This document shows, piece after piece, positions 35,301 to 44,429 of a stretch of DNA of 64,000 bases. The translations under genes and the position numbers were made by a program. Position 1 is the first letter of the stretch, and each line of letters starts with the position of its first letter. Origin of the DNA: Pseudomonas sp. ML96 (GTDB taxonomy: Bacteria > Pseudomonadota > Gammaproteobacteria > Pseudomonadales > Pseudomonadaceae); contig NZ_JPMY01000028.1 of assembly GCF_000761545.1 (NCBI RefSeq), positions 36,856-100,855 on the forward strand, given 5' to 3'. Under the pieces are notes generated by a model. That model saw only the letters and a list, made by a program, of their open reading frames with translations, searched no databases and had not been told where the DNA came from.

Positions 35301-35594
35301 GGCGGCCTGGCAGCGCCGGGCGAACTCGGCGTTCTCGGCGAGAAAACCGTAGCCGGGATGCACCGCCGTGCAGCCCTGCTCAAGAGCGATGGCGATCAGC
35401 TGATCCATGTCCAGATAGGCCGGTACGCCACGGCCCTTGAGCGGCACGGCGAGGTCGGCCTTGCGCGTGTGCAGGCAGGCCGCGTCGTCCTCGGCATGGA
35501 TGGCGACCGAGCGGATGCCGAGGTCGGCACAGGCCTGGGCGATGCGGATGGCGATCTCACCACGATTGGCGATCAGCAGGGCGGAAAAGGGCAT
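32322..35594 (-). CDS. Single-chain acyl-CoA carboxylase (biotin carboxylase + BCCP + carboxyltransferase)
   Basis: A 1090-residue fusion. Biotin carboxylase (about 1-450) opens ALLIANRGEIAIRIAQACAD, with VKALAGGGGRGMRAV and MEANPRVQVEHTVTEQV. The biotinyl domain has VLEAMKMEFEV, the modified lysine at residue 519. The carboxyltransferase (about 600-1060) has ARCMAIAYDYTVFAGTQGVM, GLDCHTFVGMAKLSG and VSLCDTPGFMVGPQAEQQGT. Most Pseudomonas acyl-CoA carboxylases are split into two chains. This order and length fit the single-chain long-chain acyl-CoA carboxylase type described in mycobacteria and some Pseudomonas. The substrate is not proven; it is co-directional with an epoxide-hydrolase-like gene. 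Confidence 0.9.
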   Translation of the reverse strand: MPFSALLIANRGEIAIRIAQACADLGIRSVAIHAEDDAACLHTRKADLAVPLKGRGVPAYLDMDQLIAIALEQGCTAVHPGYGFLAENAEFARRCQAAGLTFVGPAPETLELFGDKAAARALAEHCAVPLVPGLNRAVSLVEAQAFQAEHGAVMVKALAGGGGRGMRAVSAAEELAEAYARCQSEAQTAFGNGDLYIEKLVQRARHIEVQVLGDGSAVSHLWERDCSLQRRNQKLVEIAPSPDLDAASREAIIACALRLAGEVGYRGIGTFEFLLDLDSPGHFYFMEANPRVQVEHTVTEQVTSVDLLHTQLRLAAGSRLSELGLATPPALRGSAVQLRLNLETLQADGSARPAAGVLSAYQAPSGPGLRVDGHGYAGYPVSPAYDSLLAKLIATAADYPSALRRAYRALCEVRLEGVASNLHLLQNLLQREEVAGNQVDTRFVERHLSELLAAHGAAHPHRYFAGSGAPDTAAQRGVDAPPGTIALSAPSSGVLVALQVAEGDAVAAGQVVAVLEAMKMEFEVRAERGGIVRALAVAPGDALAEGQALLFLEPAEVADAGGASEESLDLEHIRADLAEVFERHALLTDARRPAAVAKRRKTGQRTVRENLADLLDDGSFIEYGAMALAAQRRRRSAEELLELSPADGLVAGIGTVGAAQFGEQGARCMAIAYDYTVFAGTQGVMNHKKTDRMLALAEQWRLPVVLFAEGGGGRPGDTDFVGVAGLDCHTFVGMAKLSGLVPTVGVVSGRCFAGNAALLGCCDVIIATRNASIGMAGPAMIEGGGLGSFKPEEVGPTSVQGPNGVIDVLVEDEAEAVSVARQYLSYFQGRQTDWHCADQRELRHLIPENRLRVYDIRQVIDTLADEGSVLELRRQFAPGLITAFIRIEGRPYGLIANNPAHLGGAIDAVAGDKAARFMQLCEAHDLPIVSLCDTPGFMVGPQAEQQGTVRHVSRMFVTAASLSVPFFTLVLRKGYGLGAQAMAAGSFHSPLFTAAWPSGEFGAMGLEGAVRLGFAKELAAQPDDASRQALFDKLVGKAYANGKALNMASYLEIDAVIDPAESRAWLLRGLNAAPAPAPRTGKKRPFVDTW

Positions 35595-35782
35595 GGCCGG
35601 CGGCTCCGGTCTGGTTCTTGTGATGCGAGCATCTTAGGCAGTCGCCGCCGTTCGCCGCAGCCAACTGTGCCGCGACGAATACCCATTACTCAGGGTGGTG
35701 AATCTTTTGTCCGAATCGGCCCTTGTCGGCGCCGGCCGCGGGCGCTATCTGTGGCGCTTCGCTTATCGCTGCAAGGATTGCC

Positions 35783-36685
35783 ATGAACGAGTTGTTGCAT
35801 AGCCTGGACTGGGTGCTGCCGTTGCGCAGCGACGGGCTGACCCCGCTGATGCGTTTCTTCACCCTGCTTGGTTACGAGAAGTTCATCCTGTTCTTCCTGC
35901 CGCTGGGCTACTGGGCCTGGAATCGCGGAGTCTTTCTGCGCCTGCTGGTGCTGGTGGCCGTCACCGCGCTGGTCAATGCCTGGCTCAAGGACTTCTGGCA
36001 GGACCCACGCCCGGACATCGCCCTGCGCATGGATCACGAAGTGGGCGACAGCTTCGGCCTGCCCAGCGGGCATGCGCAGATCGCCGTGGTGATCTGGTTC
36101 TGGCTGGCCTGGGAGCTGCGCCGGGGTTGGGCCTGGCTGGTCAGTGGCGTGGTGGTGAGCGGGATCATTTTCAGCCGCCTGTATCTCGGCGCCCACGATG
36201 TCGAGGATGTGCTCGGCGGCTCGCTGCTGGGCATCGCCACGTTGCTGCTGTTCGAGCTCGCGCGGCGCTGGAATGGCTGGCGCGAGACCGCCGAGGTCTG
36301 GCTGCAAGGCCTGATCCTGCTGGTGTTCGTCGCCGCCTGGCTGAGCTGGCCAGGGCGGCAGGCGCCGAGCTATGTGCCACTGCTGGCGGGGATGATGTGC
36401 GGCGTGCTGGCCGGCTATCGGCGCCTGCGCTTCTCCGCCGAGGTGGCGCTGTGGAAGCGCCTGGCGGCGGCAGTGCTCGGTGCGGCCGCCTTTATCCTGC
36501 TGCAGAAGCTGCTGAAGCTGGCCGGAGCCGCCTGGCCCTGGGAACCACAGCTGTGGCAGGCCCTGCGCGGGCTGGCGATGGGGCTGTTCGTGGCTGGGCT
36601 GATGCCCTGGCTGCTGGTGCGCCTGGGGCTATTGAAGGCGCTACGAGAGGAAGAATCAGTGGCGCCGTTGGGCGCAGTCGCCTGA
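35783..36685 (+). CDS. PAP2-family membrane phosphatase
   Basis: A 300-residue membrane protein with about eight helices. All three PAP2 motifs are visible: KDFWQDPRP, LPSGHAQIAVV, and SRLYLGAHDVEDVLGG (SR-X5-H). The start at 35783 follows AAGGATTG, and the first ~20 residues MNELLHSLDWVLPLRSDGLT are a short amphipathic lead. The extended C-terminal part (about 170-300) has extra helices beyond the basic domain. It likely dephosphorylates a lipid phosphate such as undecaprenyl pyrophosphate or phosphatidic acid. Convergent with ispA, divergent from the carboxylase. Confidence 0.87.
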   Translation: MNELLHSLDWVLPLRSDGLTPLMRFFTLLGYEKFILFFLPLGYWAWNRGVFLRLLVLVAVTALVNAWLKDFWQDPRPDIALRMDHEVGDSFGLPSGHAQIAVVIWFWLAWELRRGWAWLVSGVVVSGIIFSRLYLGAHDVEDVLGGSLLGIATLLLFELARRWNGWRETAEVWLQGLILLVFVAAWLSWPGRQAPSYVPLLAGMMCGVLAGYRRLRFSAEVALWKRLAAAVLGAAAFILLQKLLKLAGAAWPWEPQLWQALRGLAMGLFVAGLMPWLLVRLGLLKALREEESVAPLGAVA

Positions 36686-36704
36686 GGCGAAGCGAACGGC
36701 GCGC

Positions 36705-37592
36705 TTAGCTGCGCCGTTCGACGATGTAGCGGGCCAGTTCGCGCAGCGGCTCGGCCTTTTCGCCGAAACCGCGCAGGGCGTGCAGGGCCTGGTCGCGCAG
36801 TTCCAAGGCGTAGGCCTTGGCCTGTTCCAGACCGAGCAGGGCGGGGTAGGTCGGCTTGTGGTTGGCCTCGTCCTTGCCCTGGGTCTTGCCCAGGGTCGCG
36901 GTGTCGCTCTCCACGTCGAGGATGTCGTCCTGCACCTGGAAGGCCAGGCCGATGGCGCGGGCGTACTGCTGCAGCGAGCGCAGGCTGGCGTCATCGGCAT
37001 TGCCGCTGGCCAGGGCGCCGAGCTGCACGCTGGCTTCGATCAGGGCGCCGGTCTTGTGCCGGTGCATGGTCTCCAGCGCCGGCTGGTCGAGGCGGCGGCC
37101 CACCGATTCGAGGTCGATGGCCTGGCCGCCGACCATGCCGGCGGGGCCGGCGGCACGGGCCAGGCCGAGAACCATGGCCAGGCGCAGGTTGGGGTCCAGC
37201 GGGTTGCGTCGGGCGTCGGCCAGGGCGGCGAAGGCCAGGCTCTGCAGGCCGTCGCCGGCGAGGATGGCGCAGGCTTCGTCATAGGCGATATGGGTGGTCG
37301 GCTGGCCGCGGCGCAGGTCGTCGTCGTCCATCGCCGGCAGGTCGTCGTGTACCAGCGAGTAGGCGTGGATCAGTTCCACCGCGCAGGCGGCACCGTCGGC
37401 GCGGTCGAGATCGCCGTCCAGCGCCTCGCAGGCGGCGTACACCAGCAGCGGGCGCACGCGCTTGCCACCGTTGACCACGCTATAGCGCATGGCCTGGTAC
37501 AGGCGCGCCAGCTCGCTGCGCGGGGCATCGAAGAGTTCTTCCAGGGAGGCGTCGACGCGCGCCTGGCAGCGCTGCTGGTAGGCGGCGATCAT
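36705..37592 (-). CDS. ispA: Farnesyl diphosphate synthase
   Basis: A 295-residue trans-prenyl synthase. First Asp-rich motif in [19 protein letters not shown], the [16 protein letters not shown] motif before it, and the second Asp-rich [20 protein letters not shown]. Residues near the first motif fit C15 product length. It overlaps xseB by 4 bp (ATGA), and with dxs nearby belongs to the methylerythritol pathway. Confidence 0.96.
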   Translation of the reverse strand: MIAAYQQRCQARVDASLEELFDAPRSELARLYQAMRYSVVNGGKRVRPLLVYAACEALDGDLDRADGAACAVELIHAYSLVHDDLPAMDDDDLRRGQPTTHIAYDEACAILAGDGLQSLAFAALADARRNPLDPNLRLAMVLGLARAAGPAGMVGGQAIDLESVGRRLDQPALETMHRHKTGALIEASVQLGALASGNADDASLRSLQQYARAIGLAFQVQDDILDVESDTATLGKTQGKDEANHKPTYPALLGLEQAKAYALELRDQALHALRGFGEKAEPLRELARYIVERRS

Positions 37593-37831
37593 GCCTGCTG
37601 GTCCGCGTCGAAGGGCACTTCTTCCAGCTCGCCGTCGCGCTCCAGCAGTTGCTGCACCTTCTGCTCGGCCTGGGCCAGGGCGGCCTGGCAGTCACGGGTC
37701 AGGCGGATGCCCTGTTCGAAGGCGCCCAGCGAATCTTCCAGCGACAGTTCGCCGCTCTCCAGGCGCTCGACCAGGCTCTGCAGCTCGGCGAGGGAGGTTT
37801 CGAAGTCGACGGCGGCTTTCTTGCGGGCCAT
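37589..37831 (-). CDS. xseB: Exodeoxyribonuclease VII small subunit
   Basis: An 80-residue helical protein; start at 37831 gives [20 protein letters not shown], the family's opening, then [20 protein letters not shown] and [20 protein letters not shown], which fit the small subunit exactly. It partners XseA (not in window) to degrade single-stranded DNA. Overlaps ispA, the standard arrangement. Confidence 0.96.
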   Translation of the reverse strand: MARKKAAVDFETSLAELQSLVERLESGELSLEDSLGAFEQGIRLTRDCQAALAQAEQKVQQLLERDGELEEVPFDADQQA

Positions 37832-37901
37832 GGGCAGGTCTCGGCGGGGAATTGGAACGGGCGCGACACTAGCAGAGCGGCGCGCCACGGGGCAAACGGG
37901 G

Positions 37902-38609
37902 TCAGAAACGCAGGACTTCGCCGTTGCTACGGGTCGGTGCTACCAGCGGGATGCGCGGCTGCTGCTCGGCCTTGGGCTTGGCCGGCTTGGGCGTGACGGC
38001 CGGTTTCGGTGCTTCGGCGATCGGCTGGTTGCGCAGCGGCTCGATGGCCTCGGCCAGGCGCTGGGCCAGTTGGCGCAGCAGGCGGCTCTGTGCCTGGACC
38101 TGGTCGGCGGTGGTGCCGCTATGGGCCTCTTCCAGGCGCAGCAGCTGGCTGTCGCGCAGCTGGCCGCCCTTGTCGAGCAGGCGCCACTGGGCTTCCAGCA
38201 CGGCGGGGTGAGTCGGGCCGGAGTCCAGGCGGATGATGTTCAGCAGTACCTGCACGTCCGGCTTGAAGTCGGCGGCGGTCGGCGCCAGCACGGTGCGCTG
38301 GCTGTCCAGGCGCCAGGCCAGTTGGCGCAGCAGCAGCTGGTCGATGTCGGCGGCCAGGCTGCCGGCCCAGCGGGCGTCGTCGGCGGCCAGCAGGGTGCCG
38401 TCGTTCTGGCGCTGCAGCAGGGTTTCGCGTTGCAGGTAGTCAGCCACCGAGACGGGGCCGAGCAGCACGGCCAGGCCCTGGGTCTGCTTGGGGATCTGGG
38501 CGTTGCCGTTGTCCAGCTGATACAGCGGTACCGGCTGATGCACCGTGCAACCGACCAGGCCGAGCAGGCCGGTCAGCAGCAATACGGAGGGAAGGCGCAG
38601 CAGTCTCAT
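37902..38609 (-). CDS. PqiC-like outer-membrane lipoprotein
   Basis: A 235-residue lipoprotein. Start at 38609: [20 protein letters not shown] then Cys, a good lipobox. [20 protein letters not shown] and [20 protein letters not shown] are typical of the ABC-type auxiliary PqiC/YmbA family, which supports MCE-type lipid transport between membranes. PqiA and PqiB are absent nearby. A long helical segment (about 150-190) and a Pro/Lys-rich tail end the chain. It lies 70 bp after xseB start on the same strand. Confidence 0.8.
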   Translation of the reverse strand: MRLLRLPSVLLLTGLLGLVGCTVHQPVPLYQLDNGNAQIPKQTQGLAVLLGPVSVADYLQRETLLQRQNDGTLLAADDARWAGSLAADIDQLLLRQLAWRLDSQRTVLAPTAADFKPDVQVLLNIIRLDSGPTHPAVLEAQWRLLDKGGQLRDSQLLRLEEAHSGTTADQVQAQSRLLRQLAQRLAEAIEPLRNQPIAEAPKPAVTPKPAKPKAEQQPRIPLVAPTRSNGEVLRF

Positions 38610-38730
38610 CGTTTCACCTGAGGGCCGCGCGGGCGGCCAATCGTACGTCAAGGCCGCACATGATCCGTCAAAGCGGCCGCGGACTCCAGCCCGCGGCGCT
38701 CTACGGCATGCCTTTGCGCTGCGCTTGAAC

Positions 38731-40989
38731 TCAGGCCGGGCTTTCCACCAGCAGCGAGTCGACGCGCTGGAAGCCGCGTGGCAGCTTGTTGCCACGGCGG
38801 CCACGCTCGCCCTTGTAGTGCTCCAGGTCGTCCGGCTTGAGCGACAGCGTGCGCTTGCCGGCCTGCAGTACCAGGGTGGCGCCATCGGGCAGCACGGCCA
38901 GGTCGGTGAGGTATTCCTCGCGGCTGGCCACGCGCTCACCGGGGATGCCGATGATCTTGTTGCCCTTGCCTTTGCCCAGCTGCGGCAGGTCGCGGACCGG
39001 GAACAGCAGCAGACGACCTTCGGTGGTCACTGCCGCCAGCCAGTTGTCCTCGACGCTGGCCACCGGCTTGGGCGGCACAACCAGCGAACCGTTGGGCAGG
39101 CTGAGCAGGGCCTTGCCGGCCTTGTTCTTGGCTTGCAGGTCTTCGCCCTTGACCACGAAGCCGTAGCCGGCGTCGGAAGCGATCACATACAGGGCGCTGT
39201 CTTCCGGCAGCAGCACGCAGTCGAAGCTCGCGCCTGGCGGCGGCTGCAGGCGGCCGGTGAGCGGCTCGCCCTGGCCACGGGCCGATGGCAGCGAGTGGGC
39301 GGCCAGCGAATAGCTGCGTCCGGTGGAGTCGATAAACACCGCGTACTGGTTCGAGCGGCCGGGTGCGGCGGCCTTGAAGCCGTCGCCGGCCTTGTACGAC
39401 AGGCCGGTGGCGTCGATGTCGTGGCCCTTGGCGCAACGCACCCAGCCTTTTTCCGAGAGCACCACGGTGACCGGCTCGGTCGGCATCAGCTCGGTTTCCG
39501 ACAGCGCCTTGGCCTCGGCACGGGCAACGATCGGCGAGCGGCGGTCGTCGCCATATTTCTCGGCGTCGGCGAGGATTTCCTGGCGCACCAGTTTCTTCAG
39601 CTTGGCTTCGCTGCCGAGCAGGGCCAGCAGCTTCTCGCGCTCCTTGGCCAGCTCGTCCTGCTCGCCGCGGATCTTCATCTCTTCCAGGCGGGCCAACTGA
39701 CGCAGGCGGGTGTCGAGGATGTAGTCGGCCTGGATGTCGGTGAGGGCGAAGCGCTCCATCAGCACCGGCTTGGGCGAATCCTCGGTACGGATGATGTGGA
39801 TCACTTCATCCAGGTTGAGGAAGGCGGTGAGCAAGCCTTCCAACAGGTGCAGGCGCTTCTCGACCTTGTCCAGGCGGAACTGCAGGCGACGGCGCACGGT
39901 GCCGACGCGGTACTGCAGCCACTCGGTGAGCAGGGTGCGCAGGTCTTTCACCTGCGGCTTGCCATCGAGGCCGATGACGTTGGTGTTGACCCGGTAGCTG
40001 GACTCCAGATCGGTGGTGGCGAACAGGTGGGTCATCAGCTCGTCGGCATCCACGCGGTTGGAGCGTGGGATGATGACGATGCGGCAGGGGTTCTCGTGGT
40101 CCGACTCGTCGCGCAGGTCGGCGACCATCGGCAGCTTCTTGGCCTGCATCTGCGCGGCGATCTGCTCCAGCACCTTGGCTCCGGAAACCTGGTGCGGCAG
40201 GGCGGTGACGACGATATCGCCGTCCTCGACGCGGTACACGGCGCGCATGCGCACCGAGCCACGGCCGGTTTCGTAGATCTTCAGCAGGTCGGCCTTGGGC
40301 GTGATGACTTCCGCCTCGGTGGGGAAGTCCGGACCGAGGATGTGCTCGCACAGCTGCTCGACCGTGGCGCTCGGCTCATCGAGCAGGCGCACGCAGGCGC
40401 TGGCCACTTCGCGCAGGTTGTGCGGCGGCACGTCGGTGGCCATGCCCACAGCGATACCGGTGGTGCCGTTGAGCAGCAGGTTGGGCAGGCGCGCCGGCAG
40501 GGTGGCCGGCTCGTCCAGGGTGCCGTCGAAGTTCGGTACCCAGTCCACGGTGCCCTGGCCCAGCTCGCTGAGCAGCACTTCCGAATAGCGCGACAGGCGC
40601 GCCTCGGTGTAACGCATGGCGGCGAAGGACTTGGGATCGTCCGGCGCACCCCAGTTGCCCTGGCCGTCGACCAGGGTGTAGCGATAGCTGAACGGCTGCG
40701 CCATCAGCACCATGGCCTCGTAGCAGGCGCTGTCGCCGTGCGGGTGGAACTTACCGAGCACGTCACCGACGGTCCGCGCCGACTTCTTGTGCTTGGAGTC
40801 GGCGTCCAGGCCCAGCTCGCTCATGGCGTAGACGATGCGGCGCTGCACGGGCTTGAGGCCGTCGCCGATATGCGGCAGGGCGCGGTCCATGATCACGTAC
40901 ATGGAGTAGTTGAGATAAGCCTGCTCGGTGAAGTCGGCAAGGGAACGGCGTTCCACGCCTTCCAGGCTCAAATCGAGGGAGTCGCTCAT
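38731..40989 (-). CDS. parC: DNA topoisomerase IV subunit A
   Basis: A 752-residue type II topoisomerase A subunit. [20 protein letters not shown] and [18 protein letters not shown] are the winged-helix; the active-site Tyr is in [14 protein letters not shown]. The quinolone-determining positions Ser87 and Glu91 are unchanged. The C-terminal part (about 490-752) is the beta-pinwheel, shorter than that of GyrA and lacking its glutamine-rich GyrA box. ParC with ParE decatenates chromosomes. Confidence 0.97.
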   Translation of the reverse strand: MSDSLDLSLEGVERRSLADFTEQAYLNYSMYVIMDRALPHIGDGLKPVQRRIVYAMSELGLDADSKHKKSARTVGDVLGKFHPHGDSACYEAMVLMAQPFSYRYTLVDGQGNWGAPDDPKSFAAMRYTEARLSRYSEVLLSELGQGTVDWVPNFDGTLDEPATLPARLPNLLLNGTTGIAVGMATDVPPHNLREVASACVRLLDEPSATVEQLCEHILGPDFPTEAEVITPKADLLKIYETGRGSVRMRAVYRVEDGDIVVTALPHQVSGAKVLEQIAAQMQAKKLPMVADLRDESDHENPCRIVIIPRSNRVDADELMTHLFATTDLESSYRVNTNVIGLDGKPQVKDLRTLLTEWLQYRVGTVRRRLQFRLDKVEKRLHLLEGLLTAFLNLDEVIHIIRTEDSPKPVLMERFALTDIQADYILDTRLRQLARLEEMKIRGEQDELAKEREKLLALLGSEAKLKKLVRQEILADAEKYGDDRRSPIVARAEAKALSETELMPTEPVTVVLSEKGWVRCAKGHDIDATGLSYKAGDGFKAAAPGRSNQYAVFIDSTGRSYSLAAHSLPSARGQGEPLTGRLQPPPGASFDCVLLPEDSALYVIASDAGYGFVVKGEDLQAKNKAGKALLSLPNGSLVVPPKPVASVEDNWLAAVTTEGRLLLFPVRDLPQLGKGKGNKIIGIPGERVASREEYLTDLAVLPDGATLVLQAGKRTLSLKPDDLEHYKGERGRRGNKLPRGFQRVDSLLVESPA

Positions 40990-41002
40990 GCGTGCCTCAG
41001 GG

Positions 41003-41530
41003 TCATTTCAAAGATGTTGATTGGCGCAGCACCAGGGTGCCGCCCTTTTGAGTGAATTCGAGTTGCTTGAGGGCGCTCATGCCGAGCAGCACCTCTTCGC
41101 CTTCCATGCCGGGCGTGATCAGGGCCGCCACGTCGCGCAGCTGGATATCGCCCAGCTGCAGCAGGCCGAGGCGGGTGCGCGCGCCGGTGACGGTGCCGTT
41201 GGCGGTGCGGATCTGTACCGGCGCGCCAGGCTGCAGGCCGAGTTCGCTGGCCAGCTTCTGCGGCACGGCCACGGCGCTGGCGCCGGTATCGAGGAGGAAG
41301 GTCACGGTACGGCCGTCGATCTGTCCGTCCAGTATGTAATGGCCGCCGCGGCTGCTGGCCAGGCTCACCTCGATGTAGTCGGCGCCATGCACCGACTGCG
41401 GCTGGCGATTGGGGTTGTCGCGCTGCTTCTCCCAGTTGCCGAACCAGTGGGTGGCCAGGGCCAGGGCGGCGACCCAGGCCAGGATCAGCATCACGCGGGC
41501 GGCGCGCTGGCCGGCGGGGCGTTCGCTCAT
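41003..41530 (-). CDS. Membrane-anchored retropepsin-like aspartic protease
   Basis: A 175-residue protein with one N-terminal helix ([20 protein letters not shown]) after a short basic tail, so anchored with the domain outside. The catalytic motif is [20 protein letters not shown], followed by [20 protein letters not shown] and [15 protein letters not shown], the TIGR02281 clan AA form. It overlaps the phytase-esterase-like gene by 4 bp and lies between that gene and parC, 14 bp before parC. Confidence 0.88.
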   Translation of the reverse strand: MSERPAGQRAARVMLILAWVAALALATHWFGNWEKQRDNPNRQPQSVHGADYIEVSLASSRGGHYILDGQIDGRTVTFLLDTGASAVAVPQKLASELGLQPGAPVQIRTANGTVTGARTRLGLLQLGDIQLRDVAALITPGMEGEEVLLGMSALKQLEFTQKGGTLVLRQSTSLK

Positions 41531-42519
41531 GGCGCGCTCCAGCCGCCTGCCGGCGCCTTGAACTGCCAGAGCAGCGGGCGGCGTTCGCCGTCGGCGCGGG
41601 CCAGGCCGTTGTTGTCCAGGCCCAGCCAGGCGCCGTTCTTGTCCAGCCACAGGGCTTCGGCGACGCCGTAGGGCTCGGGATAGCGGCGGCCATCGGCCAG
41701 GGCTGCGGCGACGAACGACCAGCATTTCTCTTCCGCGCCGGTGCTCGGGTCGCGCCGGCAGATGCGGTGCTCCAGGCGCTCCAGGGTGAACAGCTTGCCG
41801 TCGAAGAAGGCTAGGTCACCGAAGCTGCGCGGGTAGCGCTTGTCGCTCTGAGGGGTGAGCGGCGAGCGCCGCTGGCCGGCCTCGGACATCAGGATGCAGC
41901 CGCCGGTGCAACGCCAGCGGCCCTTCTCTAGGTGCAGCACCAGTAGGCCGCGGCGCTCGCGCTCGGCGGCCAGCCACAGGCGCGCGCCGGCTGGGTCGAT
42001 GGCCAGGCCTTCGAGCAGGGCGTTGTGGCGCAGCAGCATGCCGCTGGCGCGAGCCTGGCGGATCAGCCCGTCGGGCAGCGGCAGCCATTCGGCGATGCCG
42101 CTGGGGCCGACCTGCAGCAGGGCGGTGTGCGCCTCGCTGAGCAGGTAGCGGTTGCCCTTGTCGTCACAGCTGATGCTTTCGAAGTCCAGCTCGCCGCCGC
42201 GTACCAGGTTGGCCACCCAGGTGCGCATGCGCAGGCCCCAGGGCAGGGCGCTGGCAGGTACCAGCGGTGCGTCGAAGATTTCGGCCTCGGCCTGCCAGGC
42301 ACCGTCGCCCGGCTTCAGGCTGTACAGGCGGTCGTCCTCGCGGTCGGACACCGTCAGCCACTCCTCGCCGCAGCGGGTCAGGCCGGACAGGTTGCCGGCG
42401 GCCATACCTTCCACCGGATGCTCGGCGAGCAGTTCCAGCTGGACGGGCTCGGCCGGCTTTTCCGCGGCGAACGTCGTGCCGGCCAGCAGCACGCCGGCCA
42501 GGGCCAGGCTCAACCTCAC
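41527..42519 (-). CDS. Esterase-like activity of phytase family exported protein
   Basis: A 330-residue protein with a signal peptide (MRLSLALAGVLLAGTTFAAE). The body looks like a beta-propeller: GNLSGLTRCGEEWLTVSDRE, DFESISCDDKGNRYLLSEAH, HNALLEGLAIDPAGARLWLA, RSFGDLAFFDGKLFTLERLE, and GVAEALWLDKNGAWLGLDNN are repeating blades. The family (PF13449) includes phytase-like esterases; activity is not shown here. Cys residues in SISCDD and ICRRD may pair in the periplasm. Overlaps both parE upstream and the retropepsin downstream. Confidence 0.82.
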   Translation of the reverse strand: MRLSLALAGVLLAGTTFAAEKPAEPVQLELLAEHPVEGMAAGNLSGLTRCGEEWLTVSDREDDRLYSLKPGDGAWQAEAEIFDAPLVPASALPWGLRMRTWVANLVRGGELDFESISCDDKGNRYLLSEAHTALLQVGPSGIAEWLPLPDGLIRQARASGMLLRHNALLEGLAIDPAGARLWLAAERERRGLLVLHLEKGRWRCTGGCILMSEAGQRRSPLTPQSDKRYPRSFGDLAFFDGKLFTLERLEHRICRRDPSTGAEEKCWSFVAAALADGRRYPEPYGVAEALWLDKNGAWLGLDNNGLARADGERRPLLWQFKAPAGGWSAP

Positions 42520-44414
42520 GCCAGGACCTCGGCCAGGTTGCCTTTGGACTCCAGCCAGCTCTTGCGGTCGCTGGCGCGCTTCTTGGCCAGCAGCATGTCC
42601 ATCACTTCGCGGGTTGCCTCGAAGTCGTCCAGACCCAGCTGCACCAGGCGGCGGGTGTTGGGGTCCATGGTGGTCTCGCGCAGCTGCGGCGGGTTCATCT
42701 CGCCGAGACCCTTGAAGCGGGTGACCTGCGGCTTGCCGCGGCGCTTCTCGGCGACCAGGCGGTCGAGGATGCCGTCGCGCTCGGCGTCGTCGAGGGCATA
42801 GAAGATCTCCTTGCCCAGGTCGATGCGGTACAGCGGCGGCATGGCGACGTAGACGTGGCCGGCTTCCACCAGCGGGCGGAAGTGGCGGACGAACAATGCA
42901 CAGAGCAAGGTGGCGATGTGCAGGCCGTCGGAGTCGGCGTCGGCGAGGATGCAGATCTTACCGTAGCGCAGTTGCGACAGGTCGTTGGAGCCGGGGTCGA
43001 TGCCGATGGCCACGGCGATGTCGTGCACCTCCTGCGAGGCCAGCACTTCGCCGCCGTCGACTTCCCAGGTGTTCAGGATCTTGCCGCGCAGCGGCATGAT
43101 GGCCTGGAACTCCTTGTCGCGGGCCTGCTTGGCGGAGCCGCCGGCGGAGTCACCCTCGACCAGGAACAGTTCGGAGCGCATCGGGTCCTGGCCCGCGCAG
43201 TCGGCCAGCTTGCCGGGCAGCGCCGGACCCTGGGTGATCTTCTTGCGCTCGACCTTCTTGCCGGCCTTGAGGCGGCGACCGGCGTTGCCGATGGCCTGCT
43301 CGGCCAGCAGCAGGCCGGTTTCCGGATGGGCGTTGAGCCACAGGCTGAAGGCATCTTTCACTACGCCGGAGACGAAAGCCGAAGCCTCTCGGGAGGACAG
43401 GCGCTCCTTGGTCTGCCCGGAGAACTGAGCGTCCTGCATCTTCATCGAGAGGACGAAGGCGATGCGCTCCCAGACGTCTTCCGGGGCCAGCTTGACGCCA
43501 CGCGGCAGCAGGTTGCGGAACTCGCAGAACTCGCGCATGGCGTCCAGCAGGCCTTGGCGCAGGCCATTGACGTGGGTGCCGCCCTGGGCGGTGGGGATCA
43601 GGTTGACGTAGCTTTCCTGCAGCGATTCGCCGCCTTCTGGCAGCCACAGCAGGGCCCAGTCCACCGCCTCCTTGTTGCCGGCCAGCGAGCCGCAGAACGG
43701 CTCTTCGGGCAGGCGTACGAACTCGCTCACAGCGTCGGTGAGGTAGGAGCGCAGGCCGTCCTCGAAGTACCAGCGGGTGGTCTCGTTGCTGTTCTTGTCG
43801 CTGAAGGTGACTTCCAGGCCGGGGCACAGTACGGCCTTGGCCTTGAGCACGTGCTTGAGGCGGCTGATGGAGAACTTCGGCGAATCGAAATACTGCGGGT
43901 CGGGCCAGAAGCGCACGCTGGTGCCGGTGTTGCGCTTGCCGACGCTGCCGATCACCTCCAGGTCGGTGGCCTTGAAGCCGTCGGCGAAGGTCATGCGGTG
44001 CTCGCTGCCATCGCGCTTGACCTTGACCTCGACCTGGTTGGATAGGGCGTTGACCACCGAGATGCCCACGCCGTGCAGGCCGCCGGAGAACTGGTAGTTC
44101 TTGTTGGAGAACTTGCCGCCGGCGTGCAGCTTGGTAAGGATCAGCTCGACGCCGGGGATGCCTTCTTCCGGGTGGATGTCGACCGGCATGCCGCGGCCGT
44201 CGTCGATCACTTCCAGCGAGTTGTCCTCATGGAGGATGACCTGGATGACCTTGGCGTGGCCGGCCAGCGCTTCGTCGACGCTGTTGTCGATGACTTCCTG
44301 GGCCAGGTGGTTGGGCCGCGCGGTGTCGGTGTACATACCCGGGCGCTTGCGCACCGGGTCCAGACCGGACAGTACTTCGATGGCATCGGCGTTGTAGGCG
44401 TTCTGCTGGGCCAT
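42516..44414 (-). CDS. parE: DNA topoisomerase IV subunit B
   Basis: A 632-residue GHKL ATPase-topoisomerase subunit. VLSGLDPVRKRPGMYTDTAR and VIDNSVDEALAGHAKVIQVI form the ATP site; GGKFSNKNYQFSGGLHGVGI the lid; the TOPRIM has LFLVEGDSAGGSAKQARD and ILADADSDGLHIATLL. It partners the parC gene three genes downstream. Overlap of 4 bp with the following gene suggests one operon parE–41527 gene–retropepsin–parC. Confidence 0.97.
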   Translation of the reverse strand: MAQQNAYNADAIEVLSGLDPVRKRPGMYTDTARPNHLAQEVIDNSVDEALAGHAKVIQVILHEDNSLEVIDDGRGMPVDIHPEEGIPGVELILTKLHAGGKFSNKNYQFSGGLHGVGISVVNALSNQVEVKVKRDGSEHRMTFADGFKATDLEVIGSVGKRNTGTSVRFWPDPQYFDSPKFSISRLKHVLKAKAVLCPGLEVTFSDKNSNETTRWYFEDGLRSYLTDAVSEFVRLPEEPFCGSLAGNKEAVDWALLWLPEGGESLQESYVNLIPTAQGGTHVNGLRQGLLDAMREFCEFRNLLPRGVKLAPEDVWERIAFVLSMKMQDAQFSGQTKERLSSREASAFVSGVVKDAFSLWLNAHPETGLLLAEQAIGNAGRRLKAGKKVERKKITQGPALPGKLADCAGQDPMRSELFLVEGDSAGGSAKQARDKEFQAIMPLRGKILNTWEVDGGEVLASQEVHDIAVAIGIDPGSNDLSQLRYGKICILADADSDGLHIATLLCALFVRHFRPLVEAGHVYVAMPPLYRIDLGKEIFYALDDAERDGILDRLVAEKRRGKPQVTRFKGLGEMNPPQLRETTMDPNTRRLVQLGLDDFEATREVMDMLLAKKRASDRKSWLESKGNLAEVLA

Positions 44415-44429
44415 GGTGTCTCTTGTCTA

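Noticed and set aside
32823..35786. 987-residue open frame opposite the carboxylase
   Set aside because: Antisense shadow in GC-rich DNA; His/Gln/Gly-rich composition, no domain, while the opposite strand has a complete carboxylase.
38640..38720. GC-rich inverted repeat after parC as terminator
   Set aside because: Imperfect stem and no U-run.
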